Of a stretch of DNA of 64,000 nucleotides, positions 34,301 through 44,564 are shown piece by piece. The DNA is from Planosporangium flavigriseum (GTDB lineage Bacteria > Actinomycetota > Actinomycetes > Mycobacteriales > Micromonosporaceae). Under the pieces are notes generated by a model. That model searched no databases, had not been told where the DNA came from, and saw only the letters and a list, made by a program, of their open reading frames with translations. Made by a program: the position numbers and the translations under genes. Every line of letters begins with the position of its first letter. The first letter of the stretch is position 1. The stretch covers positions 186,001 through 250,000 of the forward strand of contig NZ_JAATVW010000005.1 of assembly GCF_011947225.1 (NCBI RefSeq), given 5' to 3'.

Positions 34301-34940
34301 ACTGGGCGCGGGCATGTACGTGGCGATGAAGGACCTGGAGATCCGGGGCGCGGGCAACCTGCTCGGCGGCGAGCAGTCCGGCCACATCGAGGGGGTCGGC
34401 TTCGACCTGTACGTGCGGATGGTCGGCGAGGCCGTGCAGGCGTTCAAGGGGGAGCGGCCGGAAGAAGAGGTCGAGGTCAAGGTCGACCTGCCGGTCGACG
34501 CGCACCTGCCGCACTCCTACATCGGCGTGGAGCGGCTGCGCCTGGAGATGTACCGCAAGCTCGCGAGCGTCCGGGACGCCGCCACGCTGAACGAGATCGT
34601 CGCCGAGATGCGCGACCGGTACGGGGAGCCGCCGGCCCAGGTCACCAACCTGATCGAGGTGGCCCGGTTCCGGCTGCTGGTCCGCTCCTACGGGCTGACC
34701 GAGGTCTCGCTGCAGGGCAAGCACGTCCGGTTCGGGCCGCTGAACCTGCCCGACTCCAAGCAGCTGCGGCTCAAGCGGTTCTACCCGGACTCGGTGTACA
34801 AGGCGGGCACCGACACGGTGTCGCTGCCCCGACCGATGACCAAGCGGATCGGCGGGGAGCCGCTGCGCGACACGGCCCTGCTGGACTGGGCCGCGGAGCT
34901 ACTCAAGACGGTTCTCGGCGAGCCGGCACTGGTGTCGTGA
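31326..34940 (+). CDS. mfd: Transcription-repair coupling factor
   Basis: Removes stalled RNA polymerase from DNA lesions and recruits UvrA. 1204 residues from ATG 31326, with GAAAAGG 6 nt upstream. Order: UvrB-like N-terminal module (1-~350), the RNA-polymerase interacting CarD-like domain starting at RTGDYVVHEQHGIGRYVEM, then the RecG-like translocase with Walker A GDVGYGKTE, DEEQRFG box, SATPIPRT, and the TRG-type motif GRVGRGRERAYAY; a C-terminal D7 domain follows. Downstream genes (lipoprotein, mazG) follow closely and may be cotranscribed. Confidence 0.96.
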   Translation: MKLSGLLRAAFADPALTRARDLARAGHVDIPVEVTAPASLRPFVVAAAAAPADLGGGRPVLAVTATSREAEDLAAALGCLLPADQIAVYPSWETLPHERLSPRSDTVGRRLAVLRRLTHPEPDDPARGPVKVVVAPVRSVLQPQLKGLGELEPVELHAGGSADLDDVARRLAEIAYARVDLVTKRGEFAVRGGILDVFPPTEEHPLRVEFWGDEVEEIRTFAVADQRTLAKADRLWAPPCRELLLTPAVRERAKALAQANPELAEILDKLAEGIPVEGMESLAPALLDGSDSMELLLNVMPEKTHVVLCDPERIRTRAHDLVRTSEEFLQASWAAAAVGGRAPIDLGAASFRTLVDVRATAAQLGQAWWSVSPFGVDEPTRAAEPLPWEVGEKSADVADDAAKMTLNAQPVPLYHGDTGRVVEDLTRWLADGCRIALVFEGSGPAQRAVEVLRDAGLGVTLTETVEAEPATGLVTVTTGPLGNGFIDEPGKLVIVTGIDISGGRGASTRDMRKMPSRRRNQIDPLELRTGDYVVHEQHGIGRYVEMVQRTVNGADREYLVIEYAPSKKNQPGDRLYVPTDQLDQLSRYVGGETPTLHKMGGADWQKSKARARKAVREIAAQLIQLYAARQSSKGHAFGPDTPWQRELEDAFPYTETADQLAAIDEVKGDMEKPVPMDRLICGDVGYGKTEIAVRAAFKAVQDGKQVAILVPTTLLAQQHFNTFSERMAQFPVQLRQLSRFVTPKEAQETLDGMIDGTVDMVIGTHRLLQASARFKNLGLIIVDEEQRFGVEHKEHLKTLRASVDVLAMSATPIPRTLEMAITGIREMSTIATPPEERHPVLTYVGAYDDKQVAASIHRELLRDGQVFYLHNRVESIERAARKLRELVPEARIAVAHGQMGEEALEKIMVGFWEKEYDVLVSTTIVESGIDIPNANTLIVERADLLGLSQLHQIRGRVGRGRERAYAYFLYPPEKPLTEHAHERLATIAQHTELGAGMYVAMKDLEIRGAGNLLGGEQSGHIEGVGFDLYVRMVGEAVQAFKGERPEEEVEVKVDLPVDAHLPHSYIGVERLRLEMYRKLASVRDAATLNEIVAEMRDRYGEPPAQVTNLIEVARFRLLVRSYGLTEVSLQGKHVRFGPLNLPDSKQLRLKRFYPDSVYKAGTDTVSLPRPMTKRIGGEPLRDTALLDWAAELLKTVLGEPALVS

Positions 34941-34988
34941 GGGGAGTTGGGTGAAAGCAGCGACTGCGGTCGTGAGAGAGTGTGATCC

Positions 34989-35735
34989 ATGCAGCGTGCT
35001 CGTCGTGTGGCGTCCATCGCCGGCTTGGCTCTGGTCGGAACCCTCGCGCTCACCGGTTGCCGTTCGGAGCCGGGCGCCGCGATCTACGTCGGCTCGACCA
35101 CGTACAGCCACGAGTATGTCGACGGGCTGTCTGCGCAGCTCCAGAAGGTGTCGAGCCTCAGCCGGGGCGACGGGCGCCAGACCATCGCCCAGTGGCTGGT
35201 GGTGCGCGACCTGGGCAAGCGGATGGTGGCCGACAACAAGTGGCCCGCGCCGGAGGTCGACGAGCACGGGGCGGAGTCCCAGATCCAGCAGGCCCTGCCG
35301 ACCGCTGAGCGCGGCAGCCTCGAGACACTCCGGCCGCTGATCAAGATATTCGCGGAGTACGAGGCGTACCGGGGCGCCGTCCAGCAGCACGCCACGCTGG
35401 CACAGCCGACCGACGCCGACTATGCCGACCTGTACCAGCGGGCGAAGGTGGCCGGGCTGGTGGGGCCCGGGGTGGACGAGGCGACCTACCGCAAGAGCCT
35501 CGGTGCGCAGAACGACCAGCTGTTCCGGGCCAACGTGAGCCTGCGCCAGCTGTACAGCGAGGCGGTCAAGAAGGCCAACGTCAGTGTCAACCCGAAGTAC
35601 GCCCCGGCCGAGCTGGCACTGCTGCGCGACCAGCAGAACCACGCGCTGGTCGTCGTCTCGCTCAACAGCAAGGCCGGCCAGCCGGTCGTGGTCCAGGCCC
35701 CGGCTGAGCAGAACCAGGACCTGAGTAACGGCTGA
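34989..35735 (+). CDS. SurA/PrsA-like lipoprotein
   Basis: 248 residues. Signal peptide RRVASIAGLALVGTLALTGC with lipobox ALTGC, so the mature protein should be attached to the outer membrane face. The rest is largely helical, as in the N-terminal chaperone domain of SurA/PrsA, but I see no parvulin domain. The gene sits between mfd and mazG, a conserved actinobacterial position. A general role in folding exported proteins is inferred from family only. Confidence 0.75.
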   Translation: MQRARRVASIAGLALVGTLALTGCRSEPGAAIYVGSTTYSHEYVDGLSAQLQKVSSLSRGDGRQTIAQWLVVRDLGKRMVADNKWPAPEVDEHGAESQIQQALPTAERGSLETLRPLIKIFAEYEAYRGAVQQHATLAQPTDADYADLYQRAKVAGLVGPGVDEATYRKSLGAQNDQLFRANVSLRQLYSEAVKKANVSVNPKYAPAELALLRDQQNHALVVVSLNSKAGQPVVVQAPAEQNQDLSNG

Positions 35736-35742
35736 GGACGTC

Positions 35743-36702
35743 ATGGCGCGCCGGATCGTCCTGCTGGTGACCTCGCCCCGACTGCCGGCGGGGTTGTTGA
35801 CGGCGGCGGCATGGGACGTCGTGCGTACCCTGCCGGTGCTGGCCGCGGCCGAGAGCGAGCAGGTCGACGCCCTGCGCGCCGCGGGGGTCCCGGTGCGCAT
35901 CGTGCCGCCGCGGGCCGACGAGGTGCTCGGCATCGCCGAGCCCGAGGTGGTGTGGCTGGCCGGACCGGCCGGTGACCAGGACTTCGCCCGTGAGCTGGGC
36001 ATGCGGCTGGCGCGCGAGCCGGGGCTGGCCGAGATGGAGCTGATGTACGGCTCCTGGGATCCGCAGGGTGCGCGCCTGCTCGACGTCGTCGCCGTGATGG
36101 ACCGGCTGCTGTCGCCCGGTGGCGACCCGTGGAAGCGCGCGCAGACCCACGCGAGCCTCGCCCCGTACCTGCTGGAGGAGGCGTACGAGGCGTACGACGC
36201 GATCGTCGCCGGCGAGCCCACCCATATCCGCGAAGAGCTCGGGGACGTGCTGCTGCAGGTGATCCTGCACGCGCGGCTCGGCGAGGAGGCCGATGAGCCG
36301 TTCGCGATCGACGACGTCGCCGGCGACCTGGTCGACAAGCTGATCCGCCGCAATCCGCACGTGTTCGCCGACACGGCCGCGCACACGCTCGACGAGATCA
36401 CCGAGAACTGGGAGCGGATCAAGAAGGAAGAGAAGGCGCGCGGCTCGGCGATGGACGGGATCGCGCTCGCCCAGCCGGCCCTGTCGCTCGCGGCGAAGGT
36501 GCTCGGCCGGGCGGCGCGCGCCGGGGTCGAGGTCCCGCTTCCCGAGACCGGTGACCTGGGCTCGCAGTTGCTCGCGGCGGTTGCGCAGGCCCGCGCGCAC
36601 GGGCAGGACCCGGAGGGTGCGCTGCGGAAGGCCGCCCTTGACTACGCCGACGAGGTCCGCCGCGCCGAAGGCTCGGCAGCGGGTTCCGCCGAGGGCGCAT
36701 AG
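35743..36702 (+). CDS. mazG: Nucleoside triphosphate pyrophosphohydrolase MazG
   Basis: Hydrolyses (d)NTPs, including damaged nucleotides, to monophosphates. 319 residues, 7 bp after the lipoprotein gene. The N-terminal ~105 residues are an extra domain common in actinobacterial MazG. The MazG core has the metal-binding EExxE in LLEEAYEAYDAI and EELGDVLLQVILHAR, and the C-terminal NPHVFAD ... NWERIKKEEK signature. One MazG repeat is seen rather than the two in E. coli. Confidence 0.92.
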   Translation: MARRIVLLVTSPRLPAGLLTAAAWDVVRTLPVLAAAESEQVDALRAAGVPVRIVPPRADEVLGIAEPEVVWLAGPAGDQDFARELGMRLAREPGLAEMELMYGSWDPQGARLLDVVAVMDRLLSPGGDPWKRAQTHASLAPYLLEEAYEAYDAIVAGEPTHIREELGDVLLQVILHARLGEEADEPFAIDDVAGDLVDKLIRRNPHVFADTAAHTLDEITENWERIKKEEKARGSAMDGIALAQPALSLAAKVLGRAARAGVEVPLPETGDLGSQLLAAVAQARAHGQDPEGALRKAALDYADEVRRAEGSAAGSAEGA

Positions 36703-36733
36703 CGTCGGGTGGTCGGCCGGTCGGCCCCGCGGG

Positions 36734-36739
36734 TAGGTT
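36734..36739 (+). promoter_or_regulatory. -10 element, leaderless DUF885 gene
   Basis: TAGGTT ends 7 nt before the ATG at 36747; no SD is present, so transcription probably starts at the start codon. Confidence 0.5.
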
Positions 36740-36746
36740 GCTCGAC

Positions 36747-38357
36747 ATGCCGCAGCGCTTCGTGCCCCTCGCCGAACACATTGTCGACGCCGTACTGGAA
36801 ACCAGCCCACACCTGGCTGCCTTCGCCGGTGACCACCGCTTCGACGACCGGCTTCCCGACTATTCACCGGGCGCGGTCGCGGGTGACGTCGCGATGCTGC
36901 GGGACGCCTCGGCGGCGCTGTCCCAGGTGGACGTCGACGACCTAGCTCCCCAGGAGCAGGTGGACCACGCGGCGCTGCTCGCGCGGGTCGAGCGGTCGCT
37001 GTTCGAGCTGACCGAGGTACGCGAACACGAGTGGAACCCGCTCGTGCACAACCCCGGCTCGCTGCTGTACGGGCTGATCGCCCGCCCGTTCGCCCCGGCC
37101 GAGGAGCGGCTGACCTCGGTCGCCGCCCGGCTGTCGGCGATCCCGGACGCGCTCGCGACCGCCAAGGAGGTACTCACCGACTGCCCGCGGATTCACCTCG
37201 AGACCGCCGTCGGGCAGTTCTCCGGCACGGCCTCGCTCGTCGCGGGCGAGCTGCCCAAACTGATCGAGCAGGCGCCGGCGCTCGCCGACACGGTCGAGCC
37301 GCTGCGGCAGCGGGCGATCGCCGCGCTCGGCGAGTTCGTCACCTGGCTGTGCGACCGCGCCGAGGAGGCCGGCGACGGCGGCCGGGATCCGCGGCTCGGG
37401 CGGCGGCTGTGGGAGGCGCGGCTGTGGCACGCGCTCGACACGGAGCTACCGGCCTCCGAGATCCTCTCGCGGGCGCGGGCCAATCTGGAGCGGGTAACGG
37501 CCGAACTGCGCGAGGTCGCCACGCAGCTCACCGGTTCTCCGGACATCCGCGCGGCGCTCGATCAGCTCGCCGCCGAGCACCCCGACGACACCACGATCGT
37601 CGACCTGGCGAAGGCGACGTTGGGGGAGGCGACCGAGTTCGTCAGCCAGTACGATCTGGTCACCCTCATCGACGACCCGTGCGTGATCATGGAGATGCCG
37701 GAGTTCGCCCGGGGCGTCGCGGTCGCGTACTGCGACCCGCCGGGTCCGCTGGAGACCGGTGACCTGCCGACGTTCTACTGCATCGCTCCGACGCCGGCCG
37801 GTTGGCCGGCCGAGCGGGTGGAGTCGTTCTATCGCGAGTACAACAACCACATGATCCGCAACCTGAGCGTGCACGAGGCGATGCCGGGGCATTTCCTGCA
37901 GCTCGCCCACTCACGCCGGTTTCGCGGCTCGACGCGAGCGCGGGCGCTGGGCTTCTCCGGCCCGTTCGTGGAGGGTTGGGCGGTGTACGCCGAGGAGCTC
38001 ATGGTCTCCCGCGGCTTCGGTGGCCTGCCCGTCCGCGCCCAGCAGTTGAAGATGCAGCTGCGCATGAGCATCAACGCGATCCTCGATCAGCTCGTGCACT
38101 GCGATCAGATGACCGAGGCCGAGGCGATGGCGTTGATGCTCGACGAGGGCTTCCAGGAGGAGGGCGAGGCGGCCGGCAAGTGGCGCCGGGCGCTGCTGAC
38201 CTCCACCCAGCTGTCGACCTACTTCGTGGGGTACACCGAGGTGGCGGCGATCGCCGCGGCCCGCCCGGCCGACGTGTCGGTACGGGAGTGGCACGACCGG
38301 ATGCTCGCCCACGGGTCGCCCGCCCCCCGCCACATCCGCGGGCTCGTAGGCCTGTAG
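36747..38357 (+). CDS. DUF885-family metalloprotease-like protein
   Basis: 536 residues from ATG 36747 (the leaderless start). DUF885 proteins are distantly related to M2/M32-type gluzincins. The zinc-site pattern is present in SVHEAMPGHFLQ (HExxPGH) and, about 30 residues later, EGWAVYAEEL supplies the third ligand/Glu. No signal peptide is visible, so it should be cytoplasmic. A peptidase role is likely but the substrate is unknown. The gene ends exactly where palindromic element B begins. Confidence 0.85.
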   Translation: MPQRFVPLAEHIVDAVLETSPHLAAFAGDHRFDDRLPDYSPGAVAGDVAMLRDASAALSQVDVDDLAPQEQVDHAALLARVERSLFELTEVREHEWNPLVHNPGSLLYGLIARPFAPAEERLTSVAARLSAIPDALATAKEVLTDCPRIHLETAVGQFSGTASLVAGELPKLIEQAPALADTVEPLRQRAIAALGEFVTWLCDRAEEAGDGGRDPRLGRRLWEARLWHALDTELPASEILSRARANLERVTAELREVATQLTGSPDIRAALDQLAAEHPDDTTIVDLAKATLGEATEFVSQYDLVTLIDDPCVIMEMPEFARGVAVAYCDPPGPLETGDLPTFYCIAPTPAGWPAERVESFYREYNNHMIRNLSVHEAMPGHFLQLAHSRRFRGSTRARALGFSGPFVEGWAVYAEELMVSRGFGGLPVRAQQLKMQLRMSINAILDQLVHCDQMTEAEAMALMLDEGFQEEGEAAGKWRRALLTSTQLSTYFVGYTEVAAIAAARPADVSVREWHDRMLAHGSPAPRHIRGLVGL

Positions 38358-38408
38358 GCGGTCTTGGACACGTGGACCGGTTATAGGCGGTCCACGTGTC
38401 CAAGACCG

Positions 38409-38409
<1 letters not shown>
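38358..38409. repeat. Palindromic repeat element, copy B
   Basis: 52-bp palindrome with perfect 22-bp arms (38358-38379 and 38388-38409) and an 8-nt loop GTTATAGG. It starts at the base after the DUF885 stop codon, and its CTAA tail supplies the stop codon of the convergent lipoprotein gene (38409-38411). Related to copies at 18886 and 40640. Confidence 0.88.
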
Positions 38410-40629
<2,220 letters not shown>

Positions 40630-40639
40630 GGGTATTTAT

Positions 40640-40686
40640 GATCTTGGACACTTAGGCCGGTAGTGGCGGTCTAAGTGTCCAAGATC
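40640..40686. repeat. Palindromic repeat element, copy C
   Basis: 47-bp palindrome: GATCTTGGACACTTAG at the left pairs perfectly with CTAAGTGTCCAAGATC at the right; one G:U pair then CCG/CGG close the inner stem. The tail CGCTAA is conserved with copies A and B. It lies 10 bp after the eno stop and 28 bp before the FtsB-like gene on the same strand, and may act as a terminator. Confidence 0.85.
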
Positions 40687-40714
40687 GCTAATGTACGGCC
40701 GAGGGGAGGAGCGC

Positions 40715-41308
40715 ATGCCGCAGCGGCGCACACCGAGCGGGCAGGGCCCCGGCGCCCGCGGTGGCCGGGACGTTCGCGGCGGTCGGCGGACCGGCGCCAG
40801 GTCGGCGGCCCGGGACTGGACCGTCCGCGCCGAGCCCGCGCGCTCCGCCAACCGCCCGGCCGCGGCGCGGCGCACGGCGGCCGGCGGGACGGCCAGGCGT
40901 ACCCGGGCGCCCCAGCCGCGGCGGCTGACCGGCCGGGCGGCAGTGCTGTGCATGCTGCTGATCGGCCTGCTGCTGGCGTACGCGTACCCGGTGCGGGTCT
41001 ACCTCTCCCAACAGAACGAGATCGACCAGTTGGAGCGCAGCCAGGCGGCCCAGCGTACGCGCATCTCCGACCTCAGCGGTCGGCTGGAGAAGTGGAAAGA
41101 CGACGAGTACGTCAAGGCCCAGGCGCGCGGGCGGCTGCTGTTCACGATGCCCGGGGACCAGCCGCTGCTGGTGATCGACAAGACCCAGCCGCAGCCCAAG
41201 GCCGGTAACGTGGGCGCGGTCCAGACGCCGGACGGCGCCGGTAACTCCGGCCCGTGGTACGGCCAGCTCTGGTCCAGCATCCAGGCAGCAGATCAGGGAG
41301 CACGATAG
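40715..41308 (+). CDS. Septum formation initiator FtsB/DivIC-like
   Basis: 197 residues from ATG 40715, with AGGGGAGGAG upstream (strong SD). A ~75-residue basic, Arg/Gly/Ala-rich cytoplasmic tail precedes one membrane helix (AVLCMLLIGLLLAYAYPV) and an outer coiled coil (LSQQNEIDQLERSQAAQRTRISDLSGRLEKW) as in FtsB/DivIC, then a DDEYVKAQARGRLLFTMPGD segment typical of the family. It should join FtsL and FtsQ in the divisome. The eno - divIC - DUF501 - ppx order is conserved in actinobacteria. Confidence 0.9.
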   Translation: MPQRRTPSGQGPGARGGRDVRGGRRTGARSAARDWTVRAEPARSANRPAAARRTAAGGTARRTRAPQPRRLTGRAAVLCMLLIGLLLAYAYPVRVYLSQQNEIDQLERSQAAQRTRISDLSGRLEKWKDDEYVKAQARGRLLFTMPGDQPLLVIDKTQPQPKAGNVGAVQTPDGAGNSGPWYGQLWSSIQAADQGAR

Positions 41309-41833
41309 ATGGCGGATCCACAGGCGGCCGGCGAACCGACCCGGGAACCGGTCACCGAGGCGGACCTCGCCGCCGTTGAAGCCCAGCTCGGCCGTACCCC
41401 TCGGGGTACCCGGTACGTGGCGCACCGGTGCCCGTGCGGCCGGCCGGACGTGGTCGAGACGACCCCTCGGCTGCCCGACGGCACCCCGTTCCCGACGCTG
41501 TTCTACCTGACCTGCCCGCGCGCGGTGGCCGAGTGCAGCCGGCTGGAGTCGGCCGGGGTGATGAAGGAGATGACCGAGCGGCTGGCCGACGACCCGGAGC
41601 TGGCCGAGGGGTACCGCGCGGCGCACGAGGACTACCTCACCCGGCGCGAGGCGGTGGGCCACGTGCCGGAGATCGCGGGTACATCGGCGGGCGGCATGCC
41701 CGGCCGGGTCAAGTGCCTGCACGTGCATCTCGGGCACCGGCTCGCGGTTGGGCCCGGGATCAACCCCATCGGCGACGAGACCCTCGACCTCGCCGCGGAG
41801 TGGTGGGCCGGCGGGCCCTGTGTGGCCGGATAG
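41309..41833 (+). CDS. DUF501 domain protein
   Basis: 174 residues, starting at the base after the stop codon of the FtsB-like gene. DUF501 features: AHRCPCGRPDVVETTPRL, FPTLFYLTCP, and VKCLHVHLGH with GINPIGDETL. The conserved Cys and His residues (CPC, C, CLHVHLGH) suggest metal binding; the function is unknown. Its fixed position between divIC and ppx suggests a housekeeping role. Confidence 0.88.
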   Translation: MADPQAAGEPTREPVTEADLAAVEAQLGRTPRGTRYVAHRCPCGRPDVVETTPRLPDGTPFPTLFYLTCPRAVAECSRLESAGVMKEMTERLADDPELAEGYRAAHEDYLTRREAVGHVPEIAGTSAGGMPGRVKCLHVHLGHRLAVGPGINPIGDETLDLAAEWWAGGPCVAG

Positions 41834-41836
41834 TCT
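41831..41836 (+). promoter_or_regulatory. -10 element, leaderless GNAT gene
   Basis: TAGTCT overlaps the DUF501 stop codon and ends 6 nt before the GTG at 41843. Confidence 0.45.
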
Positions 41837-41842
41837 CGGTTC

Positions 41843-42349
41843 GTGGACGTCATCATCCGGCGGGCGCGGGCCCGAGACGTACGGGAGATCCAGCGCCTGA
41901 TCGAGGCGTACGCCGACGACCGGATCCTGCTGTCCAAAGCGCCCGTCGCGCTGTACGAGGACGTGCCGGAGTTCCTGGTGGCGGAGCGGACGATCGACGG
42001 GCGGATCGTCGGCTGCGGTGCCGTGCACGTGATGTGGGAGGACCTCGCCGAGCTGCGCACGATCGCGGTGGACCCGTCCTGCCGGGGACAGAAGATCGGC
42101 TACCGGATCGTGTCGGAGCTGCTCAACGAGGCGCGCGAGCTGGGCGTGGCGCGGGTGTTCGTGTTGACGTTCCAGACGGCGTTCTTCGGCTCGTTCGGCT
42201 TCTCCGAGATCGACGGCACCCCGGTGTCGCCGCCGGTGTACGAGGAGTTGCTGCGCTCGTACGACGAGGGTGTGGCCGAGTTCCTGGACCTGGAGCGGGT
42301 CAAGCCGAACACCCTGGGCAACACGAGGATGCTGCTGCACCTGCGCTGA
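41843..42349 (+). CDS. GNAT acetyltransferase, ArgA-like amino-acid N-acetyltransferase
   Basis: 168 residues from GTG. GNAT core: IRRARARDVREIQRLIEAYA at the start, ELRTIAVDPSCRGQKIGYRI (acetyl-CoA pyrophosphate loop, Q/RxxGxG/A form), and FVLTFQTAFFGSFGF, which resembles the short amino-acid N-acetyltransferase (ArgA-type) of actinomycetes. If so it acetylates glutamate for arginine synthesis. No arg gene is adjacent, so the substrate is inferred. The start is preceded by a TAGTCT box and no SD. Confidence 0.82.
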   Translation: MDVIIRRARARDVREIQRLIEAYADDRILLSKAPVALYEDVPEFLVAERTIDGRIVGCGAVHVMWEDLAELRTIAVDPSCRGQKIGYRIVSELLNEARELGVARVFVLTFQTAFFGSFGFSEIDGTPVSPPVYEELLRSYDEGVAEFLDLERVKPNTLGNTRMLLHLR

Positions 42350-42361
42350 GCCGGCCCTGGG

Positions 42362-42367
42362 TAGGGT
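42362..42367 (+). promoter_or_regulatory. -10 element, leaderless ppx
   Basis: TAGGGT ends 7 nt before the GTG at 42375, with no SD. Confidence 0.5.
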
Positions 42368-42374
42368 TGGCCGC

Positions 42375-43289
42375 GTGACGAGAGTGGCTGCGATCGACTG
42401 TGGGACCAACTCAATCCGGCTGCTGGTCGCCGACCTCGACGGCGATCGGCTGACCGAGGTCGTCCGCCGGATGGAGATCGTCCGGCTCGGCCAGGGCGTG
42501 GACCGGACCGGCCGGCTCGCCCCCGAGGCGATCGAGCGCACCCGCGTGGCGCTGGCCGACTACACCGCGCAGATCAAGGAGCTGGGTGCGGATCGGGTAC
42601 GCATGGTCGCCACCAGCGCCACTCGCGACGCCGCCAACGCCGATGACTTCCGGGCGATGGTGGTCGACACGCTCGGCGTCGCGCCCGAGGTGGTCAGCGG
42701 CGACGAAGAGGCCCGCCTGTCGTTCACCGGCGCGGTCCGTGGCCTGCCGGCGGATCTCCCGGCGCCGTACCTCGTCGTGGACATCGGCGGCGGCTCGACC
42801 GAGTTTGTCCACGGCGGGGCAGAGGTCGACGCCGCGCTCAGTGTGGACATCGGGTGCGTCCGGATGACCGAGCGCCACCTGCACGCCGACCCGCCGACGC
42901 CGGACCAGATCGCCGCGGCCGAGGCCGACATCACCGCCGCCGTCGACCGGGCGCTCGAGGCCACCAACGGCGGCGACGCACGTACGCTCGTCGGTCTGGC
43001 CGGGTCGGTGACCACGGTGGCCGCCATCGCGCTCGGGTTGACCGAGTACGACCCGCAAGCCATCCACCATGCCCGGATCAGGTACGCCGACGTGGCGAAG
43101 GTGAGCGCTGACCTGCTGGACGCCACGCGCAAGGAGCGGCTGGAGATCCCGGTGATGCACCCGGGCCGGGCCGACGTGATCGGTGCCGGGGCGATGATTC
43201 TCCGGATCATCATGCAGCGCGCCGGCGCCGACGAGGTCGTCGCGAGCGAGCACGACATCCTGGACGGGATCGCGTACAGCCTCCGGTAA
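42375..43289 (+). CDS. ppx: Exopolyphosphatase / GppA phosphatase family
   Basis: 304 residues from GTG 42375. The ASKHA-type phosphate loops are visible: AIDCGTNSIRLLVAD at the N-terminus and VVDIGGGSTEFV in the middle; between them lie MVATSATRDAANADDF and GDEEARLSF. It cleaves terminal phosphate from polyphosphate or pppGpp. The short, C-terminally trimmed form is the one usual in actinobacteria. Position after divIC-DUF501 is conserved. Confidence 0.92.
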   Translation: MTRVAAIDCGTNSIRLLVADLDGDRLTEVVRRMEIVRLGQGVDRTGRLAPEAIERTRVALADYTAQIKELGADRVRMVATSATRDAANADDFRAMVVDTLGVAPEVVSGDEEARLSFTGAVRGLPADLPAPYLVVDIGGGSTEFVHGGAEVDAALSVDIGCVRMTERHLHADPPTPDQIAAAEADITAAVDRALEATNGGDARTLVGLAGSVTTVAAIALGLTEYDPQAIHHARIRYADVAKVSADLLDATRKERLEIPVMHPGRADVIGAGAMILRIIMQRAGADEVVASEHDILDGIAYSLR

Positions 43290-43368
43290 CGACCGCCGCT
43301 GATGGCGCGGGCGGCCGGTAGCGGATACCGTGCCCTGCGGTCGATCCGTACTGTCCTGGAGGATCCGG

Positions 43369-43767
43369 GTGGCTGATGAGGTGACTCCGCCGGAGCCGGC
43401 CGGGGACCGCTGGGCCCGTTGGCGCCGTCCGCTCCGCGCTATCGGGTGGGGCGCTTTGGCGGTCATGGTGGTCGCCGCCGTGCTGGCCGGCGTACACATC
43501 GCGATGAACAACCGTGCCGATGAAACGTCATTACGGGCTAAACCGGGCGACTGCTTCTCTGGCGAGAGTGACCGGGACCTCAGGCGGGTTCCGTGCGACG
43601 ACCCGGCCGTGCGGTGGATGGTCCTCGGCGTGGTGCAGCGCAGCAGCGAGCACGCGGCCAAGCAGCAGGCCTGCGCTGCCTGGCCGAACGCGGAGGCGTC
43701 CTACTGGGAGAGCCGCAACGGCACCGACGGATTCGTCCTGTGCCTGGGCTCCGTGATCGCCGGTTGA
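43369..43767 (+). CDS. LppU/SCO3897-like membrane-anchored protein
   Basis: 132 residues from GTG 43369, with GGAGG 6 nt upstream. One membrane helix (AIGWGALAVMVVAAVLAGV) followed by an extracytoplasmic domain with four Cys residues in the pattern PGDCFSG ... RVPCDD ... QQACAAW ... FVLCLGS, as in LppU/SCO3897 proteins. Function is unknown. It contains an in-frame TTA codon at 43531-43533 (Ser-Leu-Arg), rare in this genome, and local base use around it (ACGTCATTACGGGCTAAA) is less GC-rich than its surroundings. Confidence 0.72.
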   Translation: MADEVTPPEPAGDRWARWRRPLRAIGWGALAVMVVAAVLAGVHIAMNNRADETSLRAKPGDCFSGESDRDLRRVPCDDPAVRWMVLGVVQRSSEHAAKQQACAAWPNAEASYWESRNGTDGFVLCLGSVIAG

Positions 43768-43880
43768 GGCATACCCCACGTCGCCGCCCGCTTTCGCTCG
43801 TGCCCGCGTCATGGTTGGCTACCGTGCACAACCCCCCTGGTGGAACAGCCAATGACGACTGAATGACAGGAGGCCGGCCG

Positions 43881-44564
43881 ATGGGTGAAATGGTCAGCTA
43901 CCCCAGCAACGGTGGGACCAGTGCGGGCTACCTTTCCCTGCCTGCCGGCGGCAGCGGCCCGGCGGTGATCGTCATTCAGGAGTGGTGGGGCCTCGTGCCG
44001 CACATCAAGGAACTCGCCGACCGGTTCGCCGAGGCCGGGTTCGTCGCCCTGGCGCCCGACCTGTACCACGGCGTGCAGACGACCGAGCCCGACGAGGCGG
44101 GCAAGCTGATGATGGGCTTGGCGATGGACCAGGCGGCCAAGGACATCGCGGGCGCGGCCGCGTACCTGGCCGGCCGCGAGGAGGTCACGGGCCGGGTCGG
44201 CTGCGTCGGTTTCTGCATGGGCGGCAGTCTCGCGCTCTGGTCGGCCACGCTGTCCGAGCACGTCGTGGCGACGGTCGGCTTCTACCCGGCCGTGCCGTGG
44301 GAGCGGATGAGTCCGAAATGGAACAACTACAGCGGTAAGGCCGCGATGATCCACGCCTCCGAGGAGGACGGCACCTGCGCGGCGCCCGGCATCCAGCAGG
44401 CCGTGCGGGCGATCGAGGCGGCCGGCGGCGAGGTCGTCTGCTACGACTACCCTGGCACCCACCATGCGTTCTTCAACGACGACCGGCCCGAGGTCTACAA
44501 CCGGGAGGCGTCGGCCCTCGCCTGGGCCCGTACGCTCGAGTTCTTCCGTACCCGGATTGTCTGA
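43881..44564 (+). CDS. Dienelactone hydrolase family protein
   Basis: Alpha/beta hydrolase of 227 residues from ATG 43881, with AGGAGG 7 nt upstream. The nucleophile Cys is in GFCMGG, the catalytic His in GTHHAFFN, and a conserved Glu in IQEWWGL, which is the DLH arrangement. The family opens dienelactones in aromatic degradation but many members have other esterase roles. No catabolic genes are nearby, so the substrate is unknown. Overlaps the start of the uracil-DNA glycosylase gene. Confidence 0.88.
   Translation: MGEMVSYPSNGGTSAGYLSLPAGGSGPAVIVIQEWWGLVPHIKELADRFAEAGFVALAPDLYHGVQTTEPDEAGKLMMGLAMDQAAKDIAGAAAYLAGREEVTGRVGCVGFCMGGSLALWSATLSEHVVATVGFYPAVPWERMSPKWNNYSGKAAMIHASEEDGTCAAPGIQQAVRAIEAAGGEVVCYDYPGTHHAFFNDDRPEVYNREASALAWARTLEFFRTRIV

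Noticed and set aside
41843-42349. Arginine biosynthesis gene argA
   Set aside because: The GNAT fold is clear but no arg neighbour or unique motif supports a firm symbol, so none was given.
44464-44556. N-terminal extension of the uracil-DNA glycosylase frame
   Set aside because: Lies inside the dienelactone hydrolase gene and reads as its shadow.
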